Origin: CAYMRB01 sp964392615
GTDB lineage: Bacteria; Planctomycetota; UBA8108
Assembly: GCA_964392615.1 (NCBI GenBank)
Contig: CAYMRB010000112.1
Coordinates: 1 to 23,372 of the forward strand
Reading direction: 5' to 3'
DNA length: 23,372 nucleotides
Below the pieces are notes generated by a model. The model worked only from the letters and a program-made list of their open reading frames with translations. It searched no databases and had not been told where the DNA came from. The position numbers and the translations under genes are program-made. Within the stretch, counting starts at the first letter, position 1. Each line of letters begins with the position of its first letter. This document shows positions 5,724-12,636 of this stretch, one piece after another.

Positions 5724-8573
5724 CCAGTCGATGTCCTGGCCGCGGAGGATGTCGGCAAGCGTCGCTCCCGGCGTCGTGGCGAGCGTCGGGTCGCTGCGGT
5801 TCGACGTCCAGACGACGAGCGCGGTTCCATCGCCGGCGGGGAAGAAACGCACGGCCGGGTCCATCTCCCAGTGCATCACGCTCGACGTGATGGCGACCGG
5901 CGGCGCGAAGCCGCTCCCGGTGTCGAGCTGCGCGACGAGCTCCGGGTTCACTCCCCCACCGGCCTCCACCGTATTCAGGGTCCGCACGAGCAGCGTGCCA
6001 CCGGTGCCGGCGTCGATCGACATCGACGGGATGAACATCTCGCTCGGCGCGTCGAGTCCGGCCACCATGCCGGCAGCGCCGCCGCCGGTGCCGAATGTCC
6101 ACGGGCCGAACTCGCCCTCGTAGAGCACGCCGGAAATCGTCCCCCAGAAGATCGAGCCGACGACCTCGTACGGGATCACGAACGAACCGGCGAGCTCTCC
6201 TTCGGTCCCCTGCCCGCGCGCCCACGTCAGCGTCACGTTGACGTCCGCGGTCGGGTGCGCGACGAACGCGAGCTTGGCGACGCCGAAGAAGATCGACGCG
6301 CTCAACGTCAGATCGACGGTCAACGTGACGCCGGGCGTGACCGCGAGCCGTTCGAGCTCGACCTCCTCGCTGAGCCAGGCCGTTCCGTTGACGTACACCT
6401 TGACGCTGCCGCCGAGGTCGACCGCGAGCGTGATCGGCACGCCGTAGACGAACACGGTCTTCGACGCGCCCTTCTCCGGCAGCTCGAAGGTGACCGACGC
6501 TCCGAGCGTGCCCTCACCACCGGTGAACCGGAGCCTCGAGTCGAAGTCGCCGCGCGCCGAGCCGTGCACCTCGAACTCGTGCCCGAAGATCTCCGTCGAG
6601 AACTCGCCGCCCGCCTCGAAGCTGGGGGCACCGCTGATGTGATAGGACGCGCCCGCGGTGAACGTGCCGCCGGCGTCGTTGCCCGTACCGCCGAGGAGTT
6701 CGATGGCCGACGGGATGTCATAGCCTTCCCAGTCGAACAGGCTCGCGGCCGGCAACGTCATTGCGAAGTCATACCGCTCCTGTGCCGCTTGCCAGGTCTT
6801 CGACAGGCCAGGGAGCGTGAACCAGCCGGGAATCGGGATCGCGTGGACATCGAGCGTCTCGGTCGCCACGACATCGGCGCCGATCTTCGCGTCAACGGTC
6901 ATCGTCGTCGCGCCGCCACTCAGCGCACCCATGTCGAACGTCGCCCTCCATGTCGTCCCGCTGCCCGCACCGGCCCGCGTCTCGTCGCCGAGCTCGAACA
7001 GGACCTGCGTCGGCTCGCGGCCTTGGCCGAGCTCGACCTCGGCGGTGAACTCGTTCGACGCGTCGATGCCGGGGATGAACGTGCCGACGTCGCCGCCGTT
7101 CAGCCCGTCGTGCTCGGCCGTGAGCAGGATGCCGGTGACCCAGACGGTGAACTCGACGCTCCGGGGAGTCGTGCTGCCGATCATGATCGTCGCGCGGAGG
7201 CGATTCTCGCCGGGCTTCTGACCGGCGATGATCCGCACGCGAGAGAGGCCGTCGGCGCCGATCTCGGTGGCGGTGTCCTCGAGCACGAGGTCGCTCCCCG
7301 GAGTCAGAAGCGTCCACGTGACCTGGTTACAGGGCGCGAGGATGGCGCGCTCCGAAACGCGGACGACTAGCGGCTCGTCGAACGGCTCACTCTGCTGCGC
7401 TTCCTGGCGATCGCCGGAACCGGGGGCGGGCTTCTCGATGCGACCGCCGAAGATCTCGATGCTGCCGCCGTGCACTGGCGGTGGCGGCTCGACGACGATG
7501 GCGAGATCCCCGCTGCTGGCCCCGACGCCGAGGATGCCGGTGACGGTCGTCGTCACGGTCTCGCCGGGGCAAGCGCGGTCGTTCGTCTCGACCTCGACGA
7601 TGAGGTCGTACTCGCTGCCCGGGGGAATCACGAGGTCGGGATCGAACACGAGGCTCTCTCCCGGCCCGACGTCTCCGGGCAGCGTGAGCGCATGCTTCAA
7701 CACATCCGCGCCGTCGACTGCACCGTTGCGATTGCCATCAAGCCACAGCCGCGCGGCGATGGCGGAGATGCCGTGGCGGGCCGTGCCGCCGAGCCCGACC
7801 TCGAGCTCTCGAACATCGACGGCCTCCGACGACTCCTCGGGAACGAACACCGTGTAGTGACCGGCACTGGCGCGCGTCTCGAACGGCGTCCGCTCGAGCG
7901 ACGGCGCCTCGGAACCGCGTCGCACACCGACCTTCGGCGGCGCGCCCTCCGAGCAGACGACGAGCCTCGGGCCGAGCTCGGCGTCGCCATCCTTCGAGTA
8001 CCAGATGTGCTCGAGCGGGAAGACGAGAGAGTAGCGGATGCGGAAGGCGAACGCCTCGTACCCGCGTTCGACCGCCGCGCGGACCGGCAGGGTGACGTCG
8101 ATCTCGTCGCGCCCCTCGCCGCTACCGAGCGTGGCGAACACGGAGAGCTGATTGAGGATGTCGGGCTGGTTCGCGAAGTCGACATCCCCCTCGTTCCAGG
8201 GGACATCCTCGAGCAGCTCGACGACGATCCGCTGCCCCTGGCCGCCGTCGAACATCCGCGTCAGGCTCAGGGTCGCCGACTCGACGCTGTCCGCCGATGC
8301 CGCGAGGGGACTCTCGCGCGGAAACCGGAGGAGGACGAACTGCACGAAGCCGGGGCCTCCGTTGAAGAGCATGAGCGCCTGGTCGTCGCCGAAGAGGCCG
8401 GCCTCGAACGACGCGACGCCCGCGTCGTCCGTCGGGGCAAGCGACACGGTATCGCAAGCGCGCACCGAACGGCTGAGGACACCGACGAGGAGAGCTGCTG
8501 CGAGGACGGAGGCGCGCGTGGCGCGAAGCCCCCACGCGTTGATGGCGGTGATTGAGGCGTTTCTGGGTTCCAT
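3708..8573 (-). CDS. Large secreted multidomain protein with DNRLRE-like module and C-terminal dockerin
   Basis: This 1621-residue exported protein starts at ATG 8573, chosen because AGGAG lies 7 bases upstream and a signal peptide follows at once (hydrophobic core AAALLVGVL, possible cleavage near SVRA-C, about residue 39). Upstream in-frame codons lack that context. Residues about 41-210 resemble a DNRLRE/CBM96-like beta module (VLLRFP, ATLSLTR, VPWNEGDVDFANQP, IWYSKDGD, GPRLVV), found on surface and carbohydrate-binding proteins. The middle is beta-rich and unassigned. About 890-1290 has repeated blocks such as GTALVVWTS, ALCVWLTD, RALLLYSQD and DAIAAWHARR, suggesting a BNR/sialidase-like propeller without clear catalytic residues. 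Residues 1526-1621 form a dockerin with calcium loops DVNADAAVDLSD and DANDSGIIDLSD, ending in a cysteine motif. No enzyme function is claimed. It is divergent from the sulfatase at 8778 and convergent with the kinase. Confidence 0.9.
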   Translation of the reverse strand: MEPRNASITAINAWGLRATRASVLAAALLVGVLSRSVRACDTVSLAPTDDAGVASFEAGLFGDDQALMLFNGGPGFVQFVLLRFPRESPLAASADSVESATLSLTRMFDGGQGQRIVVELLEDVPWNEGDVDFANQPDILNQLSVFATLGSGEGRDEIDVTLPVRAAVERGYEAFAFRIRYSLVFPLEHIWYSKDGDAELGPRLVVCSEGAPPKVGVRRGSEAPSLERTPFETRASAGHYTVFVPEESSEAVDVRELEVGLGGTARHGISAIAARLWLDGNRNGAVDGADVLKHALTLPGDVGPGESLVFDPDLVIPPGSEYDLIVEVETNDRACPGETVTTTVTGILGVGASSGDLAIVVEPPPPVHGGSIEIFGGRIEKPAPGSGDRQEAQQSEPFDEPLVVRVSERAILAPCNQVTWTLLTPGSDLVLEDTATEIGADGLSRVRIIAGQKPGENRLRATIMIGSTTPRSVEFTVWVTGILLTAEHDGLNGGDVGTFIPGIDASNEFTAEVELGQGREPTQVLFELGDETRAGAGSGTTWRATFDMGALSGGATTMTVDAKIGADVVATETLDVHAIPIPGWFTLPGLSKTWQAAQERYDFAMTLPAASLFDWEGYDIPSAIELLGGTGNDAGGTFTAGASYHISGAPSFEAGGEFSTEIFGHEFEVHGSARGDFDSRLRFTGGEGTLGASVTFELPEKGASKTVFVYGVPITLAVDLGGSVKVYVNGTAWLSEEVELERLAVTPGVTLTVDLTLSASIFFGVAKLAFVAHPTADVNVTLTWARGQGTEGELAGSFVIPYEVVGSIFWGTISGVLYEGEFGPWTFGTGGGAAGMVAGLDAPSEMFIPSMSIDAGTGGTLLVRTLNTVEAGGGVNPELVAQLDTGSGFAPPVAITSSVMHWEMDPAVRFFPAGDGTALVVWTSNRSDPTLATTPGATLADILRGQDIDWSYFDGSAWTRPETIAIDDMADGMAALAVHPERTEALCVWLTDPDSTPALPGDEGEPEVESRTDWILRTSRWAESGGSLEWSAPVALDKSLCPSGACAVREPVVEFLADGRALLLYSQDIDGRPETVRDSDIVVAWWNPATLEFDAPSRLTPRRDAIGEDQPDLVALAGGDAIAAWHARRAPESGGDAVEEAIVVRLWDNAAREWGEPVTVAESAQFVHSPQLVAAREEGGPGTIVRLEYIGFDGYDGDVFEVEIDVDDLRAEGGVAGLHEPRFTTRQLTADDVADWSLVAAGSTDGAKLAFLRNDWTNGGDLSSDGLADGLNVAGTAPAARLDGATYDASTVDADDDGLVDELRVEVCGIEVLEAGEFALEAELRAQRPAADGVEETVARVRSEPLESGPGSRCLTLIFRGASIRNHGIDGPFTVAAVRLLARRGGEALLVAAVDEIGAQLGELSAGDFETVPLTWDRESYDGDADATLTLDDASFDRDPDVRDVVRARLLSLTDARGVDIALEETGPSTGRFEVSVRLASGADATLEVRGSDVVDALVDVPGQAFPWRATATAANDAVIEGGFVRGDVNADAAVDLSDAVSLLDYLFLGGREPVCADAADANDSGIIDLSDAVFVLGWLFTGGAEPPAPSPSLPHYDPGDDCGEDLTDDALECAGFAPCS

Positions 8574-8580
8574 CGGACGT

Positions 8581-8585
8581 CTCCT
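8581..8585 (-). promoter_or_regulatory. Ribosome binding site of the dockerin protein
   Basis: On the minus strand AGGAG lies 7 bases before the ATG ending at 8571. It decides the start 47 codons inside the longest possible frame. Confidence 0.7.
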
Positions 8586-8777
8586 GCTTGCCCGACGTGG
8601 CGGTGGCTGGACGAGGCGGCTCCTGTGAAATGGACGTTTTCGCCCCGCCCGAGGGGTGGAGGAGCCTCGTCCCGGGTTCACCAGGGAATGCGGGAACGAC
8701 GGGCCGCGACTCACACCGATTTCGCGGAATCTCTAAAGTCGTTGCGTGCAGGGGAGTTGTGCCGCAGAGTCAAGCCG

Positions 8778-10391
8778 ATGATCGACTCTTGCCTCAACGC
8801 GAGCCGTCCGCCGATGCCCCCCGTTCTCGTGAAACTCGCCGGCTGCCTGTGTGGCTTCTGGCTCTTGCTTCTCTGCTCGGCGACGGCGCGGGCGGACGCT
8901 CCGCGCCCCAACGTGCTGTTCATCGCGATCGATGATCTGAACGATTGGATCGAGCCGCTGGGCGGGCATCCGCAAGCGAAGACTCCCCATCTCGCCGGTC
9001 TCGCAAGACAGTCGGTGTGCTTCACCAACGCCAGCTGCCCCAGCCCGGGCTGCAACCCTTCGCGCACGGCCGTCATGACCGGTTTGGCGCCCTACAGATC
9101 GGGCGTCTACTCCAACTACCAGGACTGGCGCGAGGTACTTCCCGAGCGCAAGACCATCGGCGCCTACTTCCGGCAGCACGGCTACTTCAGCGCCGGGGCG
9201 GGGAAGATCTTCCACTATCACATGGTCGATCCGGCTTGCTGGGAGGAGTACTGGCCTTCCCAGCGCAAAAACATGCCCGACGAGGTGATGCCGGACTTTC
9301 GCGAATCGCGCTTGTTCCAGCCGGGCGGCGAGATTCCCAAGACGATGAACATGCCGCCGTTTCATCACATGTACGGCATGTTCGACTGGTCCGCACTCGA
9401 GGTCGGCGACGAGGCGATGGGAGATTGCAGGAGCGTCGACTACGTGGTCAGGAAGCTCAACGAGCCGCGAGACAAGCCCTTCTTCCTGGCTTGCGGTATC
9501 TATCGGCCGCATCTGCCGTGGTACGTTCCGAAGCGGTACTTCGACCTGTTTCCTCTGGATGAGCTGCGACTACCCCGGCGGCTCGAGAACGACCTGGACG
9601 ACGTCGGGCCGCGGGCGAGGGACATCGCCGGTCGGGGTGGCGGCTACCACGAGCACGTGATCGCGGCCGGTCAGTGGAAGCAAGCCGTGCAGGGATACCT
9701 GGCGTCGATCGCGTTCGCGGACGCCATGCTGGGACGGCTGCTCGACGGGCTGGAGAAGAGCGGGAAGCGCGACGACACGATCGTCGTTCTGTGGTCCGAC
9801 CACGGCTGGCAACTGGGCGAGAAGAAGCACTGGCGGAAGTTCGCGCTGTGGGACAACGTCGTGCGGTCGGTGTTGATGATTCACGTGCCGAAGTCGAACC
9901 GCGCCCTTCCCGGCGGATCCGCCGACGGCAGGCCGTGCGACCGGCCCGTCTCGTTGCAGGATATTTATCCGACGCTGGTCGACCTGTGCGGTCTGCCGAC
10001 CAACGATCGAATCGATGGCAACAGCCTCAAGCCGCTACTCCGTGATCCGTCGGCGCAGTGGGGCCATGTCGCGATCACGACGTATGACTTCGCCGAGTTC
10101 TCGATACGATCACAGCGCTACCGATATACGCGATACATCGACGGAAGCGAGGAGCTGTACGACCACCATCGCGATCCCGAGGAGTGGCACAACCTCGCCG
10201 CCGAGGCGAAGTTCGCCGAGATCAAGCGCCAGCACAGCGCCGCGATTCCCGAGTCGCCGGCGCCGCTGGTGAAGACATCGGAGAAGCTGAAGGCCCATCA
10301 CATCCCGCCGTTCCGCTCCCGCGCCGAATACGAGGAGTGGTTGGAGCACGGCAAGGACAACCGGTATCTGCTGGACAAGTACTGGCGATAG
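8778..10391 (+). CDS. Exported sulfatase, iduronate-2-sulfatase-like
   Basis: This 537-residue type I sulfatase hydrolyses a sulfate ester and needs a formylglycine made from its active-site cysteine. The metal pair is D52-D53 in FIAIDDLND, the activation motif is C92-N-P-S-R, and the second metal site is SDHG at 340-343. CGIYRPHLPWYVPKRYFD (239-256) and the end block YRYTRYIDGSEELYDHH place it near iduronate-2-sulfatase, a group common in planctomycetes. The substrate cannot be read from sequence. The N-terminus has a signal peptide (core CGFWLLLLCSATARA, cleavage near residue 39), so it acts in the periplasm or outside. ATG 8778 is chosen for the signal peptide; ATG 8814 gives a shorter, equally good signal, and neither has a strong ribosome binding site. 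It is divergent from the dockerin gene across 204 bases in which no clear promoter was seen. No maturase gene is in the window. Confidence 0.9.
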   Translation: MIDSCLNASRPPMPPVLVKLAGCLCGFWLLLLCSATARADAPRPNVLFIAIDDLNDWIEPLGGHPQAKTPHLAGLARQSVCFTNASCPSPGCNPSRTAVMTGLAPYRSGVYSNYQDWREVLPERKTIGAYFRQHGYFSAGAGKIFHYHMVDPACWEEYWPSQRKNMPDEVMPDFRESRLFQPGGEIPKTMNMPPFHHMYGMFDWSALEVGDEAMGDCRSVDYVVRKLNEPRDKPFFLACGIYRPHLPWYVPKRYFDLFPLDELRLPRRLENDLDDVGPRARDIAGRGGGYHEHVIAAGQWKQAVQGYLASIAFADAMLGRLLDGLEKSGKRDDTIVVLWSDHGWQLGEKKHWRKFALWDNVVRSVLMIHVPKSNRALPGGSADGRPCDRPVSLQDIYPTLVDLCGLPTNDRIDGNSLKPLLRDPSAQWGHVAITTYDFAEFSIRSQRYRYTRYIDGSEELYDHHRDPEEWHNLAAEAKFAEIKRQHSAAIPESPAPLVKTSEKLKAHHIPPFRSRAEYEEWLEHGKDNRYLLDKYWR

Positions 10392-10437
10392 GCAGCGGCG
10401 GCCTGCGACGGGGCCCGGGCCGGCTCCCAACTTGGCC

Positions 10438-10466
10438 TTGACACCGACGTGTAGCTCTGGATGATT
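10438..10466 (+). promoter_or_regulatory. Weak candidate promoter before PEPCK
   Basis: A perfect TTGACA -35 box (10438-10443) is followed after 17 bases by ATGATT, a poor -10. It lies 47 bases past the sulfatase stop and about 60 before the PEPCK start, a sensible position. The -10 mismatch keeps this tentative. Confidence 0.2.
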
Positions 10467-10523
10467 GCGTGGCTCTGGGCCGATTGCTGTTACGAAGAAG
10501 GGACACGGCTGCGACTTAGTCAC

Positions 10524-12443
10524 ATGAGCTCACTCTCTGGCACCATAGAATCGTCCATCGCATCTCTGCCGGCACACATGCAGGAGTGGGTTCGCAAAGA
10601 AGCCGCCCTCTGCAAGCCCGATGCCGTCGAGGTCATCACCGGCAAGGCAGACCAGATCATCAAGCTCGAGAACGAGCTCGAGGCCTCCGGCGCCTACACG
10701 CGCCTGGATGAGGCTGTCTACGGCAAGCGAGCCTTCTACGCCCGGAGCGACAAGAACGACGTCGCCCGCGTCGAGGAGCGTACCGTCATCTGCACCGAGG
10801 ATCCCGTCGAGGCGGGCCCGCTGAACTTCTGGGTGAATCCCGAGGAGATGCACGCCAGGCTCGACAAGCTCTTCGACGGGGTCATGACGGGGCGCACCAT
10901 GTACGTGGTGCCGTTCGTCACGAACCCCGCCGACAGCCAGTTCGCCACTGCTGGAGTGCAGCTGACCGACAGCGCCAATGTCGTCTGCAACCTCTACCGG
11001 ATGAGCAACCTCCACGACGGCTGGCGCGTCCTCGAGAAGCAGACTCGCTTCCCCCGCATCACCCACAGCTTCGGGACGCTCAGCAAGGAAGATCGGTGGA
11101 TCACCCACTTCCCCGAGGAGCTCTATTGCCGCACCATCAACAGCGACTACGGCGGCAACGCGCTCGGCCCCAAGAAGATCTTCGGCCTGCGCCTCGTCGG
11201 CATTCAGGCGCTCGAAAACGCCGCGAAGAAATCCCAGCCCGATGAAGACGTCGGCATCGAGGTCGTCGAGCACATGGCCCTGTTCGGCATCGACTACGGC
11301 GACCGCCGCCTGCACTTCGGCGCCGCCTTCCCCAGCATGTGCGGGAAGACCAATATCGCCACCGGCGTCGCGGAAGGCCCCATGGCCGAGCACACGGTCT
11401 TCACGCTCGGCGACGACATCATCGGCGGCGCCACCAAGAAGGGCGACGGCCGGCTCTATGTGAACAACATCGAGGCGGGCATGTTCGGCGTCACCAAGGG
11501 CATGAGCGACTTCGCCAACAAGATGCTCATGGAAGCGCTGCGCACCCCCAAGCCCGAAGTCCAGGACTTCGAGGGCGGCCCCATCTTCACCAACCAGGTC
11601 CTCGTCGACAAGGGCGGCAGCAAGCACGTCTGGTGGAGCGACGACGGCGAGGATTTCCCGCAAGGTGACGGCATCACCACCTGGAACTGGCTCGGCGAGG
11701 AGATCGACGCCTCCGCGGAGGAGAAGGACCAGAAGAACGCCCGCGTCACGATGCCCATTCGCAACGTGCCGCACCTGGACTCGGACTACGGCAACAACGA
11801 CGGCGTGCCGCTGGACGTGGCCCTCATCGGCGGCCGCTCGAGCAAGCTGCATCCGCTCATCAGCCGCGCCCGCACCTGGAACGAGGCCGTCTACCACGCT
11901 TTGTGCCAGTTCAGCGAGCCGACCGCTGCCGCAGTCGGCCAGAAGCCGCGCTACGACCCGATGGCGAACCGCCCCTTCATCGCCTTCAATATCAGTGACT
12001 ACGCCCAGAAGTGGCTGGAACTGCCCAAGAAGACGCCGAAGCCTCCGGCGGTCTTCAGCGTCAACTGGTTCCGCCGCGATGACGACGGCAAGTTCATCTG
12101 GGACGGCTTCGCCGCGAACTACCGGGTCCTCGACGCCGCCGTCCGCCAGCTGGAGGGCACGGACACATGGGTGGAGACTCCCATCGGCCTGGTCCCCAAG
12201 CCCGAGCACATCGACATCACGGGCCTCAAGTACACCACGACGACCGAGCAGCTCGCCGAGATCCTCGTCCCCGACGGAGAGGCCCTCAAACGCGAGGTCG
12301 CCAATCGCGAAGGCTGGCTGAACGAGCTCGAGAACGGACTGGAGTCGGGCAGCGAGGGCCGCGGCGCCCCCAAGAAGCTCCCCCAGGCCATCTGGGACGA
12401 GCACGAGGCCTTCAAGAAGCGCGTCGACGAATTCTGCGCATAG
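10524..12443 (+). CDS. pckG: Phosphoenolpyruvate carboxykinase (GTP)
   Basis: This 639-residue cytosolic enzyme interconverts oxaloacetate and phosphoenolpyruvate using GTP/GDP, at the entry to gluconeogenesis. Visible sites are ARVEERT (81-87, substrate arginine), GRTMYVVPF (123-131), the YGGN substrate loop (209-212), the P-loop FPSMCGKTN (269-277) with reactive cysteine 273, metal motif GDD (296-298), NAR (405-407) and GGR (436-438). The three guanine-stacking phenylalanines of the GTP class are kept in NWFRRDDDGKFIWDGF (F516, F524, F529), so GTP is the likely nucleotide. Several blocks are divergent: VTNPADSQ replaces the usual SMGP-type loop, GGRSS replaces GGRRP, and IIGGAT follows GDD instead of AWM. 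ATG 10524 is chosen because homology begins just after it; the frame opens at 10461 but that extension looks non-coding. It ends 31 bases before a strong hairpin. Confidence 0.93.
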   Translation: MSSLSGTIESSIASLPAHMQEWVRKEAALCKPDAVEVITGKADQIIKLENELEASGAYTRLDEAVYGKRAFYARSDKNDVARVEERTVICTEDPVEAGPLNFWVNPEEMHARLDKLFDGVMTGRTMYVVPFVTNPADSQFATAGVQLTDSANVVCNLYRMSNLHDGWRVLEKQTRFPRITHSFGTLSKEDRWITHFPEELYCRTINSDYGGNALGPKKIFGLRLVGIQALENAAKKSQPDEDVGIEVVEHMALFGIDYGDRRLHFGAAFPSMCGKTNIATGVAEGPMAEHTVFTLGDDIIGGATKKGDGRLYVNNIEAGMFGVTKGMSDFANKMLMEALRTPKPEVQDFEGGPIFTNQVLVDKGGSKHVWWSDDGEDFPQGDGITTWNWLGEEIDASAEEKDQKNARVTMPIRNVPHLDSDYGNNDGVPLDVALIGGRSSKLHPLISRARTWNEAVYHALCQFSEPTAAAVGQKPRYDPMANRPFIAFNISDYAQKWLELPKKTPKPPAVFSVNWFRRDDDGKFIWDGFAANYRVLDAAVRQLEGTDTWVETPIGLVPKPEHIDITGLKYTTTTEQLAEILVPDGEALKREVANREGWLNELENGLESGSEGRGAPKKLPQAIWDEHEAFKKRVDEFCA

Positions 12444-12473
12444 ACGCGCTGACGGCCTTGAGAAAGTGACGCC

Positions 12474-12512
12474 AAAGGCAGCCGCGTGGCATCTGGCCCC
12501 GCGGCTGCCTTT
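12474..12512. terminator. Bidirectional hairpin terminator between PEPCK and the double sulfatase
   Basis: A perfect 13-bp inverted repeat, AAAGGCAGCCGCG (12474-12486) and CGCGGCTGCCTTT (12500-12512), has a 13-base loop. The A and T ends let it act on both strands, which fits its place between convergent genes, 31 bases after the PEPCK stop and 125 bases after the sulfatase stop. Confidence 0.8.
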
Positions 12513-12636
12513 GACATCACGCCTCGGTCGATGGTAACGGCCGCGGACGATCGCGGCAGCTCCTCCGTCATACTCGTCGCCAGCACGGACAGGTGCACGG
12601 CGCCGTCGGGTCAGGTCGCCCGGCAGCGCGCGCAAC

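Noticed and set aside
5871..7370. 499-codon plus-strand frame opposite the dockerin protein
   Set aside because: Arg/Asp/Glu-rich shadow of a coherent minus-strand protein.
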